Origin: DYEP01 sp040755615
Lineage (GTDB): Bacteria; Bacillota; Sulfobacillia; DUSP01; DYEP01
Assembly: GCA_040755615.1 (NCBI GenBank)
Contig: JBFMAL010000005.1
Location: 26,815 to 90,814 of the forward strand
Direction: 5' to 3'
Length of the DNA: 64,000 bases
Shown: piece after piece, positions 17,818 to 26,792 of the stretch
Layout: every line of letters begins with the position of its first letter
How positions within the stretch are numbered: position 1 is the first letter of the stretch
The notes under the pieces: model-generated
Seen by the model: the letters and a program-made list of their open reading frames with translations, nothing else
Databases searched by the model: none
What the model was told of the DNA's origin: nothing
Program-made: the position numbers and the translations under genes

Positions 17818-18779
17818 TCCATCGCCCCCAGGTCAAGCAGTAGGTTGTCCTCGGCGCAACTCGTAGGCACGCCGGATACGCCTTCGACGTACGCCGCCAT
17901 CTCCGCACGAATATCCCTGGGTCGCAGGCAGCATGCGTCAAGGTGGGTGATGATGCAGCGCCCGATACCGCTACCTTGGAGCATGTGGGCAAGTCCTACC
18001 GCAGTCAGGCACCGGTTGGCAAACATGCCGAAATAGCTGACGTTGGCTACCAGCACGTCAATACCGGAGAACGCGTGCTTGAGCTCCTCGCGGAAGCGCA
18101 GAACGCCCCTGAAGTCTTCCATCGAGTCCCAGGGTGTAACCTCCACCGCCCCGCGTGACGACATGTAAGCGAGAACGTAGCTGGTGTCGCTGGTATAACC
18201 TATGGAGAAGTCACCGTCTTGCACCACGAATCCGTAATTGTCATCGCCATGATATGCCCTGATGAAACGGATCTCTGCGCTGCCGATCTTCTCGGGTTCG
18301 CCGCCGGAGGCTATGAGCCTTTCCGGCCCTCCGGAGTAACCCCAGGACGGAAGCTTCCCCTGGTGATACCGGGAAATGATACCTTCCTGAAAGACGGATG
18401 AAGGAGCTATGACCGCACCCTTCCTCTTTGACATAAGCCTGCACATGGCCTCGATGACAGGTCCGGCGTCGCCCGAGTGGTCGGTATGCGCATGGGAAAC
18501 GTACACGGCGTCCAGCGCCCCGAGGTCAATCCCCAGGCGGCAGGCGTGGACGAGCGCGCCTGGCCCCGGGTCGACATGCATAAAGAGGCTGTCGGTCTTC
18601 AATAGAAATCCGCCCGTCTGGCTTTGCTGGCTGATGAGGTTCACCGGGTTACCGCCGGTGCCCAAAAAAAGGAGCCACCGCCCGCCAGGAGGAGGCAAGG
18701 GCTCACTTTCCTTCCACCTTTGAATGTCCTGCTTCACCGTATCCCACGTGTATGTTGCCAGATCCCGGTGGCGGTCCAA
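17814..18779 (-). CDS. MBL-fold metallohydrolase
   Basis: A 321-residue beta-lactamase-fold hydrolase with the binuclear metal site AVYVSHAHTDHSGDAGP, a MHVDPGPGALVHA strand, and downstream His/Asp ligands in AYHGDDNYGF and CIITHLDACC. The arrangement resembles RNase Z/PhnP-type phosphodiesterases rather than beta-lactamases. The start is a TTG behind GGGGGGAT. It is the first gene of the operon with the spermidine synthase-like and DUF401 genes. Substrate unknown. Confidence 0.82.
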   Translation of the reverse strand: MDRHRDLATYTWDTVKQDIQRWKESEPLPPPGGRWLLFLGTGGNPVNLISQQSQTGGFLLKTDSLFMHVDPGPGALVHACRLGIDLGALDAVYVSHAHTDHSGDAGPVIEAMCRLMSKRKGAVIAPSSVFQEGIISRYHQGKLPSWGYSGGPERLIASGGEPEKIGSAEIRFIRAYHGDDNYGFVVQDGDFSIGYTSDTSYVLAYMSSRGAVEVTPWDSMEDFRGVLRFREELKHAFSGIDVLVANVSYFGMFANRCLTAVGLAHMLQGSGIGRCIITHLDACCLRPRDIRAEMAAYVEGVSGVPTSCAEDNLLLDLGAMD

Positions 18780-18837
18780 GCGGGCATCCCCCCTCGTCTC
18801 CTACCCTATTCGGTTTCTTACGCGCGAATTCCTATCA

Positions 18838-19452
18838 TCAGTGCCCGCTATACCTCTCCTCTTTCCATGGATCGCCTTCCATATGATACCCCCGCGACTC
18901 CCAAAATCCCGGTTCATTCTCCCGCATGAACTCGATCCCGTTCACCCATTTTGCGCTTTTCCAGAGATAGCGCTTTGGTACAACCAGCCTCACCGGCCAC
19001 CCGTGCTCGGGGGTTAGTTCCCTGCCGTTCATGCGGGTGGCGAATATTACGTCGTCGTCGCACAGCACGGCCAGGGGTAGATTTGTGGTGTAGCCGTCAA
19101 GAGAGTAAATCATGCAGTAGTTCGCGTCGGGCAAGGGTTCGACCAGCGAAAACACAGTGTTAAACAGGACCCCCTCCCAGACGTCGCCAAGACTCGACCA
19201 GCCCGTGACGCAGTGGGTATCTGCGACCACCCGGGCTTGCGCAAGCGCCGAGAACTCGTCCCAGGTAAGCGTTATGTCCTGGGCGACCTCGCCTGAGATC
19301 GTGAGATGCCACTCGCTCAGGTTTACCTTGGGAATACCGTCATAGTGGAGAACCGGATACCCCCTGACCACCTTCTGACCGGGAGGTATCCGGTTTCTAC
19401 GTTCAGATATTTTCTTGCTGCGCAAAAGCTCGGACGGGGGAATGAGCCTCAA
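18838..19452 (-). CDS. Sulfite oxidase-like molybdopterin oxidoreductase
   Basis: A 204-residue single-domain protein of the sulfite oxidase/YedY superfamily. VADTHCVTGWSSLGDVWEGV carries the Cys that binds molybdenum, followed by HGWPVRLVVPKRYLWKSAKWV, the pterin-contacting stretch near the C-terminus. No signal peptide is visible, so it probably works in the cytosol. TTG 19452 is chosen because GGAGGTG lies six bases upstream; a GTG at 19467 is possible. It is the last gene of an operon after the CBS-ACT gene, a tiny membrane protein and an MFS transporter. Substrate unknown. Confidence 0.85.
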   Translation of the reverse strand: MRLIPPSELLRSKKISERRNRIPPGQKVVRGYPVLHYDGIPKVNLSEWHLTISGEVAQDITLTWDEFSALAQARVVADTHCVTGWSSLGDVWEGVLFNTVFSLVEPLPDANYCMIYSLDGYTTNLPLAVLCDDDVIFATRMNGRELTPEHGWPVRLVVPKRYLWKSAKWVNGIEFMRENEPGFWESRGYHMEGDPWKEERYSGH

Positions 19453-19503
19453 GTATAACACCTCCACGAGCTTCTGTACCCATTTTGTCCCCCGCGTATT
19501 CGG

Positions 19504-20743
19504 TCACTCCATGTCCCCCGTGATGACGGCACGCATCTCCCTGATAGACGTCCCGGTGAGCAAGAGCCCGATGACCATAAGGCCCGCCAGCGACGCCCAT
19601 GCGGCAAAGTAGCCGCCTGTTCGATCCACAATGTACCCGAAACATGGAGGCGCCGATCGTAGTGCCAAGCCCTGCAACCAGTGCGATTCTGTCGTGCGAT
19701 ACCATCTCTGATCTGATGACCAGCATCACACCCGGCCAGCCGAATGCCGATGCGCCGGTGATGACCGAAAGCAGTACCGCACCTGCCGGCCCCGCTCCTT
19801 CTGGCAGCACCGCGAGCACCAAAGAGAGCAGAATCGTCGATACCGCGATCAGCCCGAGTATTGCGCGTCGCAGGCCGCGGGCCCGGTCGGCCAACCTGCC
19901 CCAGCCGAGCCGCCCCAGCACTCCGCCGAGCTGAGACAGCGCAAGGCAAGACCCTGCCACCACCGGCTCCAGGGACATGGACTCGGTGAGGTAGAGTGTG
20001 AAATATGCGGCCACCGAGAACTGCGCGGCGAAGAACGCGCCTCCCGCGAGGCTGAGCAGCAGCATCTCCCTATCCAGCACCTCGGCGATCTGCCCCAGCC
20101 TGAGCGAGGATACGACCCGAGAAGGCAGTTCGCGGCCGGGGTAGAACAGGAAGAAGGTCGTCGCCACGATGCCGCCCAGCACCGCCCAGCCGTACAGCGC
20201 CGGCTTCCAACCGATGGTTAAAGCAGCAAGAGGCAGGAGGTAACTCGCACACGCCGCCCCCAAAGGGTGGCCCGTTTGCTTAATGCCCATGGCAGTGGCG
20301 CGATGCCTGGGGTCAAACCAGTCGATGACCGCTTTGGTTGTGGCGGGGTTTACCGACCCGAAGAACACCCCAGTCCAGCACATCGCAAAAAGCGCCTGGC
20401 TGTAGCTTCTTGCCAGCGAAAGCCCCACAAGACCCAGCGCAAGTCCAAAAAGCCCCGAGATCATCACTCTCTTCACCCCGTACCTGTCGATCAGCCACCC
20501 GAAAGGTACCGAAGAGATGATGTAACCGAAGAAAAACGCGGATGTCAGCGTACCAAGTTGGGCCCTTGAATAGCCGAATTCCTGAGAGAAAAAGGGCGCC
20601 AGCGGTCCCACGATCTGGCTGGAAAACCCCGCCATCACATGGGACAGCACCATCATGACGAGCCCATTGCCGAAGTGGACACGGATTACACCTGCCTGCA
20701 TTAACTCAAGCCTCCCGCCGAAGCGGGAGGCCAAATCGCTCAT
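19504..20743 (-). pseudogene. MFS transporter with a C-terminal frameshift
   Basis: Twelve-segment major facilitator (OFA/oxalate-formate antiporter-like style) with the loop motif GWLIDRYGVKRVMISGLFGL and SFARSY-type helices. The main frame reads normally to GASMFR near 19645 and then becomes non-hydrophobic, running to 19403 across the next gene. Switching frame by one base restores GYIVDRTGGYFAAWASL, LMVIGLLLTGTS and a stop at 19504-19506, the expected C-terminal helices. So a single-base indel near 19642 breaks the last ~45 residues, or the assembly has an error. The ATG follows immediately on the stop of the 61-residue membrane protein. Confidence 0.75.
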
Positions 20744-20929
20744 TTACCGTTCTCTCTTGCGCCTCACCTGCATGTGCAGGAAAACAAGACTTATAGCAGT
20801 CATGCAAACGACCGCACCCAGTATGGCAAAATGCCAGGTGTTCAGGGGCTCTCCTGGCATCCTGGCAAGGAAGATCCCTGACAGCACCAACAAGAGCCCG
20901 CCCGCCCAAGCGCAACCAAGCCACCTCAC
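20744..20929 (-). CDS. Small two-helix membrane protein
   Basis: A 61-residue protein with two hydrophobic segments (about residues 5-22 and 32-52) and a basic C-terminal tail. Its GTG start overlaps the TGA of the CBS-ACT gene (GTGA), and its stop touches the ATG of the MFS transporter, so it is translated inside a tight operon. No family recognised. The position suggests an accessory subunit of the transporter. Confidence 0.6.
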   Translation of the reverse strand: MRWLGCAWAGGLLLVLSGIFLARMPGEPLNTWHFAILGAVVCMTAISLVFLHMQVRRKRER

Positions 20930-21558
20930 GCCACGTGCAACACCTTAATGCCCCTGTCTTTTAGCGCCTGGATGAATTCTTCCACGCGCTCGCCCGAAAG
21001 TCTCCATACAGATTCGCCGAAACCGTCCAGCGGTGGCAGCGTGGATACGCTCAGAATGTTGACGGAGTGCTCCTCCGCCATCTTCGCGACGTGCGCCAGG
21101 CTTCCTGTCTTGTCTTCGAGCATCAACGTTACGCGTACCCCGCCTCGCCTGACCCCGGCCAGGTCCACGAAGGCATCAAAGATATCGGTCTCCGTGATGA
21201 TGCCCACCAGCTTGTCCGATTCGACTACAGGGAGACCACCTATCCTTTTATCCCTCATAATAAGGGCTGCTTCCTCCACAGGCATATCCGGCGTGACTGT
21301 CACCGGACGGCGGGCCATGATATCAGAGACAGTCGTCTTTGATATGAGGTAGTTCAACTCCCACACTGACAGCGACGTAGCCTCTGATGGCGACGCCTTC
21401 AAAAGGTCCATCTGGGTGACCAGCCCCACTAAACGCCCGTTCTCACACACAGGAAGCCTTCTCACGTTGTGCTTCTTCAGCACGGCCAGCGCGTCAAGCA
21501 CTGAGGTATGAGGCTCGATGCAAACAGGATCCTTGGTCATCCTCTCTTTTACCAACAT
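20926..21558 (-). CDS. CBS-pair and ACT-domain regulatory protein (AcuB-like)
   Basis: A 210-residue cytosolic protein: two CBS domains (residues 1-58, MTKDPVCIEPHTSVLDAL; and 75-130, MARRPVTVTPDMPVEEAAL) followed by an ACT domain (about 138-205, VRVTLMLEDKTGSLAHVAKM). Tandem CBS plus ACT is the AcuB layout; these sense adenine nucleotides and amino acids. It is first in a minus-strand operon with the small membrane protein, the MFS gene and the sulfite oxidase-like gene. A specific ligand cannot be read from sequence. Confidence 0.85.
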   Translation of the reverse strand: MLVKERMTKDPVCIEPHTSVLDALAVLKKHNVRRLPVCENGRLVGLVTQMDLLKASPSEATSLSVWELNYLISKTTVSDIMARRPVTVTPDMPVEEAALIMRDKRIGGLPVVESDKLVGIITETDIFDAFVDLAGVRRGGVRVTLMLEDKTGSLAHVAKMAEEHSVNILSVSTLPPLDGFGESVWRLSGERVEEFIQALKDRGIKVLHVA

Positions 21559-21747
21559 GATGCCTCACTCCTTCGATACCCTTTTTGAGAATATACCACG
21601 CAGTTTGCCAGATCTCCTCTGGGCCAAGACGCAGTGAGCACGTCAACAAGTCATGAAAGATACCAGCAATCCCCTAGGCGTTCACAGAAGGAAACGGCGC
21701 CGCTCTGCCCGAATTGTGCATATCTCTGCAGTAGAAGGAGGCTAGCG

Positions 21748-23424
21748 ATGAGAGCCGAGACCCGTACCGGGACATATCCCCTGCTGGTGCTGGCAGCCTT
21801 CCTGGCCCTGGCGTCAGTCATCAGCTGGCAGGCAACGTCCCCCAACATGAGCTTTGAGCCTTCGCCGGATACCAGGGTCCTCCTGGTAAACAACGTGATC
21901 GCCCAGGAGTCTGACCTCTTGTACGTGTCAGACCGGCCGGTCATCTCCATGGAGGCCGTAATTCGGTACCTGGACCCGTCCGCTCACTGGGACGAACCCA
22001 CGTCTACCGCGGTGTTCACAACGAAGGACCGGGTGGTGCATATGCCCACGGCTTCCCTGACCGCTTACGTCAATGAGAAACCCGTGGACCTTTCAGTACC
22101 CGTGAGCATCATCGATGGGAGGCCCTACGTGCCGCTGGATTTCCTTAAACAGCTGATCCACCTATCCGTGAGACTGGTGGGCGGCCGTGTGCTCGTGGTG
22201 GATAAACCCGGCACGCCTGTGCTTGAAGCCACATCGATCAGCACCTCATACGTAAGAAAGGAACCGTCTCAAAAGTCCCCGATAAGGGCATACCTCCCAG
22301 AAGGCACCAAACTCCGGGTTTTATCTGAAAGTCGCGGCTATTATCACGTGCTTGAGCCCCGTGGTAATTTGGGGTTTGTACCAAAGCAGGATCTGGAGAT
22401 GAGCGGTATGTACACGGTGGAGGAGTCGCCCAAAGCTGCACTCAGAGCCTGGTCGCCCCTTGGTGATAAGGTGGTGCTCGTATGGGAGCACGTGGTATCA
22501 AAGAACCCCGATACCTCAAGAATAGCCGATATGGGGGCGGTGAATGTCGTATCGCCCACGTGGTTTAGTATATCTGACGCAACCGGTACCGTAGTCTCCA
22601 GGGCGGACCTCTCTTACGTCCAATGGGCAAAAAGCCGTGGCTACCGCGTATGGGGCCTGGTGGAGAACGGGTTTGACCCAGAACGTACCCGGGCTGTACT
22701 GCGCAACCTGCCCGTGCGGCAGCACGTGATCCGACAGCTGTTGATCTATGCTGAGCTGTTCCAGCTGGACGGAATAAACCTTGATTTTGAGAACATGTAC
22801 ATGGAAGATAGGGACTATTATACACAATTCGTGAGAGAGCTCGTGCCGCTTGCAAAGGAGGCCGGGCTGGTTGTATCGGTGGACGTAACCTTTAAGTCTA
22901 ACAGCCCCACGTGGTCGTTGTGTTATGACAGGGCGGCACTGGCACAGGTTGCCGACTATATCATTGTAATGGGGTATGACCAGTACAGCGGGAGCGGTGG
23001 CCGGTCCGGCCCGGTGAGTTCGCTGAACTGGGTGCGCGCGGGGCTCAGGGTCATGCTGGCAGAGGTCCCCGCGGAAAAACTCATCCTGGGAATCCCATTT
23101 TATACCCGGCTCTGGAAGGAAGATGGCCAAGGCGGAAAGGCCACCTCTAAGGCGCTCGGTATGCGACAGGTGCAGGAACTCCTGAGCGCTAAGTCACTAT
23201 CCCCGGTACCGGACGCATCCGGGCTGAAGTATGTGGAATACGTGGAAAACGGTGACAGGTACCGGCTCTGGATCGAAGATAGTGACTCTGTGCAGGCGCG
23301 CACCCACATGGTGTGGGAATACGGGCTTGCCGGCATTGCCGCGTGGCGCAGAGGTTTCGAAACGCCAGAGATCTGGGACGTGATCGAGCGTACCCTGGAC
23401 AGGGACAGAAAGTCCGGGCGGTAG
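21748..23424 (+). CDS. GH18 family glycoside hydrolase with SH3 domain, exported
   Basis: A 558-residue exported protein. Order: N-terminal signal/anchor (about residues 10-28), copper amine oxidase-like N domain (45-150, DRPVISMEAVIRYLD, PYVPLDFLKQL), a bacterial SH3 domain (160-220, SYVRKEPSQKSPIRAYLPEG), then a GH18 barrel with LDGINLDFENM holding the catalytic Glu and VMGYDQYSGSGG. The layout matches spore-cortex or peptidoglycan-active hydrolases such as YaaH/SleL relatives. ATG 21748 is chosen for its GAAGGAGGCTAGCG ribosome binding site rather than the farther upstream start at 21634. Confidence 0.88.
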   Translation: MRAETRTGTYPLLVLAAFLALASVISWQATSPNMSFEPSPDTRVLLVNNVIAQESDLLYVSDRPVISMEAVIRYLDPSAHWDEPTSTAVFTTKDRVVHMPTASLTAYVNEKPVDLSVPVSIIDGRPYVPLDFLKQLIHLSVRLVGGRVLVVDKPGTPVLEATSISTSYVRKEPSQKSPIRAYLPEGTKLRVLSESRGYYHVLEPRGNLGFVPKQDLEMSGMYTVEESPKAALRAWSPLGDKVVLVWEHVVSKNPDTSRIADMGAVNVVSPTWFSISDATGTVVSRADLSYVQWAKSRGYRVWGLVENGFDPERTRAVLRNLPVRQHVIRQLLIYAELFQLDGINLDFENMYMEDRDYYTQFVRELVPLAKEAGLVVSVDVTFKSNSPTWSLCYDRAALAQVADYIIVMGYDQYSGSGGRSGPVSSLNWVRAGLRVMLAEVPAEKLILGIPFYTRLWKEDGQGGKATSKALGMRQVQELLSAKSLSPVPDASGLKYVEYVENGDRYRLWIEDSDSVQARTHMVWEYGLAGIAAWRRGFETPEIWDVIERTLDRDRKSGR

Positions 23425-23428
23425 AGGA

Positions 23429-23475
23429 ACCTCGGAGTTGACAGAGAAAAAATGTAGCATCCTGTACTCCGAGGT
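23429..23475 (+). promoter_or_regulatory. Inverted repeat masking the ribosome binding site of the flavoprotein gene
   Basis: A perfect 10-bp inverted repeat (ACCTCGGAGT / ACTCCGAGGT) with a 27-base loop. Its 3' arm contains the GAGGTGG ribosome binding site of the next gene. The pair could act as a terminator-like stem after the GH18 gene or as translational control. TTGACA at 23438-23443 lies in the loop. Confidence 0.5.
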
Positions 23476-23483
23476 GGTTTCGC

Positions 23484-24713
23484 TTGGGCAAGGAAGTGCT
23501 GGTGGTCGGGGCAGGTCCTGCAGGCATGACAGCAGCATGGAGCGCGGCATGCCACGGTGCGGAAGTGTTGCTGCTTGAGGCCGGCACGCGTCCTGGTCGC
23601 AAGCTTGAACTTACCGGCAACGGCCGGTGTAACCTGACCAACTTGGACGCGTTCAACTACGAGTCCCCGGGCTACAGGCGCAACGGCAGATTTCTAATAC
23701 CTGCCCTTTCCGCATTCGGCCCAGAATCAGTGATCCATCTGCTTGAATCCAACGGCGTACCGGTATCGGTGGAAGACTCTGGCCGGGTCTATCCCGAGAG
23801 CCAGCGCGCTGCGGACGTAGTGACGGCGCTCTTGCGCGCGTTGCAGTCCAGAGGAGTGGATGTGCACCTTGAGGAGAGCGTCAAGGCGGTGTCGCCGGAA
23901 GGTCAGGTAATCACCACGAGCCGCACATATCGGCCAGACTCCGTCATACTGGCGACAGGAGGCCTCAGCTACCCGCAGACAGGCTCAACCGGCAGAGGCC
24001 TTCACATTGCGAGAAGCCTAGGCCACAGCATAGAACCGGTTTACCCCTCTATCGTGCCTGTCATAGTCAGCGAACGCTGGGTTAAAGAGCTTGCCGGAGT
24101 CACGCTGCCCGATGTTGCCGTGCGTCTTCTCAGGGAAGACGGAAAGACCCTGGCCCGGTGGCGCGGGGGGCTTTTGTTTACACACAACGGGCTGTCCGGG
24201 CCCGCAGTGCTCGAGATCGGGGAAGACGCCGCCCGCGCGCTGTATGAAGGGAACTCACCTTCCCTGTGTGTAAACCCCTTTCCCGAGTACACGCCGGCCG
24301 AGTTCAGGCAGCACGTCTTGGGAGCACTGAAACGGGCCGGGCGGCGGAAAGTGCGTCACGCGCTGTCGGCATTTCTTCCCAGGGCACTCGTGGAACATCT
24401 ACTTTCCGCAGAAGGTATACCCCTTGATGTTACGTGCGCCCAGCTCAGCCGGCAGTACCGCGAGGCGATACTTCCGGCATTGTACACTATACGTTTTCAC
24501 GTCATTGGAACGCTGGGAATCCGGTCAGCCACGGTAACCTCAGGCGGCGTAAGCGTGAAAGAAGTGGATCCGAGGACCTGCCGCTCAAAGCTGGCACCAT
24601 TTCTGTACTTCGCCGGTGAAATCCTGGACATCACAGGGCGCAGCGGTGGATACAACCTCCAGGCCGCGTTCTCCACCGGCTATCTCGCCGGGCTCTCTGC
24701 CGCCCGGCCGTAA
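23484..24713 (+). CDS. HI0933/BaiN-type NAD(P)/FAD-dependent oxidoreductase
   Basis: A 409-residue flavoprotein. VLVVGAGPAGMTAAWSAACHG is the FAD dinucleotide-binding motif; RPGRKLELTGNGRCNLTN is the HI0933 family signature; SVILATGGLSYPQTGSTGRG and, near the C-terminus, FLYFAGEILDITGRSGGYNL with LQAAFSTGYLAG complete the FAD site. Family members reduce unsaturated substrates or have unknown roles. The start is TTG with GAGGTGG nine bases upstream, inside the 3' arm of an inverted repeat. Confidence 0.92.
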   Translation: MGKEVLVVGAGPAGMTAAWSAACHGAEVLLLEAGTRPGRKLELTGNGRCNLTNLDAFNYESPGYRRNGRFLIPALSAFGPESVIHLLESNGVPVSVEDSGRVYPESQRAADVVTALLRALQSRGVDVHLEESVKAVSPEGQVITTSRTYRPDSVILATGGLSYPQTGSTGRGLHIARSLGHSIEPVYPSIVPVIVSERWVKELAGVTLPDVAVRLLREDGKTLARWRGGLLFTHNGLSGPAVLEIGEDAARALYEGNSPSLCVNPFPEYTPAEFRQHVLGALKRAGRRKVRHALSAFLPRALVEHLLSAEGIPLDVTCAQLSRQYREAILPALYTIRFHVIGTLGIRSATVTSGGVSVKEVDPRTCRSKLAPFLYFAGEILDITGRSGGYNLQAAFSTGYLAGLSAARP

Positions 24714-24828
24714 CTGCCTTTGTTACCCTCGTTATTCACCAATGACTCGGTGTTGCGTATGATGTATCGCAGGCACTGCCTGCAGTGTTACGGTCCCTCA
24801 CTTCCCCAACCCTACTAACCCTTCTGTA

Positions 24829-24858
24829 ACGGGCGGGAAATCCCCTCCCGTCCTTTTA
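24829..24858 (+). terminator. Terminator after the flavoprotein gene
   Basis: ACGGG...CCCGT stem (with additional GGGA/TCCC pairing possible in the loop) followed by CCTTTTATT. Located between the flavoprotein and cytochrome genes. Confidence 0.6.
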
Positions 24859-24939
24859 TTCATTGGCCGCGCCTGCATACTCATCTCCGTTTTTCCACAT
24901 GCTACAGGAAAGAAATAGAACAAATTGGAGGTGCAGCCG

Positions 24940-26013
24940 TTGAAGAGGCTCATTATCCTGACCACACTGGTTTTGTTAATTGCAGGTGGCTGCATAACCG
25001 CACCAAAGCAGGACCCGGGATCTCCCGGCCCTGCGCAGATAGGCGCCTCCTACTCGGGATCTGAACTCTGCAGGTTCTGTCACCCCACACAGCATAGGGG
25101 CTGGGCCCAATCCGGTCACGCCAGAATGGTCGTTGATGCCAAGCGGTTCCCCGAAGCGGTTATTTGTGACTTCTCGCTGCCGGGTAACCCCTTCGAAGTG
25201 GCCACACAATTCGGACCCGATGACGTCATACTTACTATCGGTGGAAAGTGGAAGCAGCGCTACGTCGTACACGACCCCGAGGCGCGGGCGTGGAGGCTCC
25301 TCCCGGCCGAGTGGATCACAGCTACTAGTTCATGGCGCCCGTACAACGCCGACAAGTGGAATGAGCGGGATTACGGAAACCTGTGTACCGGCTGCCACAA
25401 CACGGGGTACGAACCTAAGGTTCACGCTTTCGTCGAAGGCGGCATCGGTTGTGAAGCTTGTCACGGGCCCGGTTCAGCTCATATCGCTTCACGGAATGCG
25501 GCAGACGTGATAAACCCGAAGAACCTTGAATCGGAGCGCGCCATCGAGGTATGCGCCCAGTGCCACATAAGAGGCAAGAACGTGGACGGCAAACGCGAGG
25601 ACGCCCTGGGATACGTTCCGGGGGAAAAGCTTCTTGACCACTACCAACCTCTTGAGCCCAAAATCGGCGAAGAGACCGATGCCTTCTTCGCGGACGGCGC
25701 CTCGAAAAAACACCACCAGCAATACCAGGACTACATCCAGAGCACTCACTGGACGAAACAGAAAATGACATGTACCCGCTGCCATGCGCCCCATGCACCG
25801 ACGCTGCTTGTGGCGCAGGGAAACGAAGTGTGCACCGGCTGCCATAAGGCTCAGGCAGATATCCAGGCACACACGGGTCAGACCGTTGTAACTGATTGCG
25901 TCACATGCCACATGCCCAAGCGGGCGACCAGCGCAACCGAGATGGATATAAGGAGTCATACCTTTAAGCTGAACCAGCCCGGACCAGCGCCCAAGCCACC
26001 CTATGGCGAATAA
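24940..26013 (+). CDS. Seven-heme c-type cytochrome lipoprotein
   Basis: A 357-residue exported protein with a lipoprotein signal (LLIAGGC, Cys about residue 19) and seven CxxCH heme-binding motifs: CRFCH, CTGCH, CEACH, CAQCH, CTRCH, CTGCH and CVTCH. Extra His residues between the motifs can serve as axial ligands. Pattern and length fit multiheme cytochromes that carry electrons at the outer face of the membrane; NrfB or octaheme-like roles are possible but not shown. TTG 24940 is chosen because GGAGGTG lies six bases upstream. Neighbours are coat-protein genes, so no clear redox partner is adjacent. Confidence 0.88.
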   Translation: MKRLIILTTLVLLIAGGCITAPKQDPGSPGPAQIGASYSGSELCRFCHPTQHRGWAQSGHARMVVDAKRFPEAVICDFSLPGNPFEVATQFGPDDVILTIGGKWKQRYVVHDPEARAWRLLPAEWITATSSWRPYNADKWNERDYGNLCTGCHNTGYEPKVHAFVEGGIGCEACHGPGSAHIASRNAADVINPKNLESERAIEVCAQCHIRGKNVDGKREDALGYVPGEKLLDHYQPLEPKIGEETDAFFADGASKKHHQQYQDYIQSTHWTKQKMTCTRCHAPHAPTLLVAQGNEVCTGCHKAQADIQAHTGQTVVTDCVTCHMPKRATSATEMDIRSHTFKLNQPGPAPKPPYGE

Positions 26014-26096
26014 GGCGAACGGCCTGGATATCCGGGCACCTCTTTGGAGATGAATAAGGATGTTCGAAAACTAAGAGGCCAAAAGGAGGGAAGTGA

Positions 26097-26318
26097 ATGG
26101 ACCGGCTCACAGAGCGCGAGTGCCTGGAGTTAAGCGATCACATCGGCCAGCACCAAGTAATCCTCGAAAAACTGGGGCATTACATCAACGAATGTGACGA
26201 CCAGGAAGTGAGGCAGGCACTGCAAAGGCACCAGAACATCTACAACAGCCAGCTGCAGCGGCTGACAGCCGTCGTGAGGAACGTGGACGTGCCGCATCAA
26301 GGGTACAGAACTCAGTAA
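26097..26318 (+). CDS. Small protein preceding a CotF-type coat gene
   Basis: A 73-residue helical, soluble protein without a membrane segment (ECLELSDHIGQHQVILEKLG, QEVRQALQRHQNIYN). GGAGGGAAGTGA lies just before the ATG. It is encoded 16 bases before the CotF-like gene and resembles the N-terminal helical pair of coat proteins, so it is probably a coat component. I do not recognise a named family. Confidence 0.6.
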   Translation: MDRLTERECLELSDHIGQHQVILEKLGHYINECDDQEVRQALQRHQNIYNSQLQRLTAVVRNVDVPHQGYRTQ

Positions 26319-26334
26319 GGAAGGAGTGGTAAAC

Positions 26335-26778
26335 TTGTTCCACCAGGGAGGCAGACTGTCCGCCAGGAGCATTGCGCTGGATTGCCTCAGCCAGTGCAAG
26401 GCGTTGGCGGTATCACACATCAAGTCATCGACCGAGTGTTCTCACCCAGAGTTGCGTCGCACCTTCATGGATATGGCCAGACAGGACATGGAAATGGGTG
26501 AGGAGCTGTTCCACATCGCCAGCAGGAAAGGCTGGTACCAGACGATACCCGCTAACCAGAACACCATCTCGCACGTATCCTCTATGGCCAGCCAGGCTCA
26601 GGGGTTCGCCGGTCGACCGCCGTTCGTCGGTCCGGAGCATGTAGGCGCGGGCACGCCGGGATGGGCGCCCACCGGCTTTACCGGGCCCACGTACCCAGTC
26701 GGCGGAGGTCGCAGTCCGTACCACTATGAAGTAGGCCAGGAATTCGATAGGAACGAAAGGAACAGGGAAAACAGGTAA
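26335..26778 (+). CDS. CotF-family spore coat protein
   Basis: A 147-residue protein with the CotF ferritin-like helical domain (LSARSIALDCLSQCKALAV, HPELRRTFMDMARQDMEM, GEELFHIASRKGWYQTIPA) and a Gly/Pro/Tyr-rich C-terminal tail typical of coat proteins. The TTG at 26335 is preferred over the GTG at 26326 because AAGGAG lies eight bases upstream. It presumably assembles on the spore surface. A strong terminator follows. Confidence 0.82.
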   Translation: MFHQGGRLSARSIALDCLSQCKALAVSHIKSSTECSHPELRRTFMDMARQDMEMGEELFHIASRKGWYQTIPANQNTISHVSSMASQAQGFAGRPPFVGPEHVGAGTPGWAPTGFTGPTYPVGGGRSPYHYEVGQEFDRNERNRENR

Positions 26779-26792
26779 TACCTGTAGGGGGG

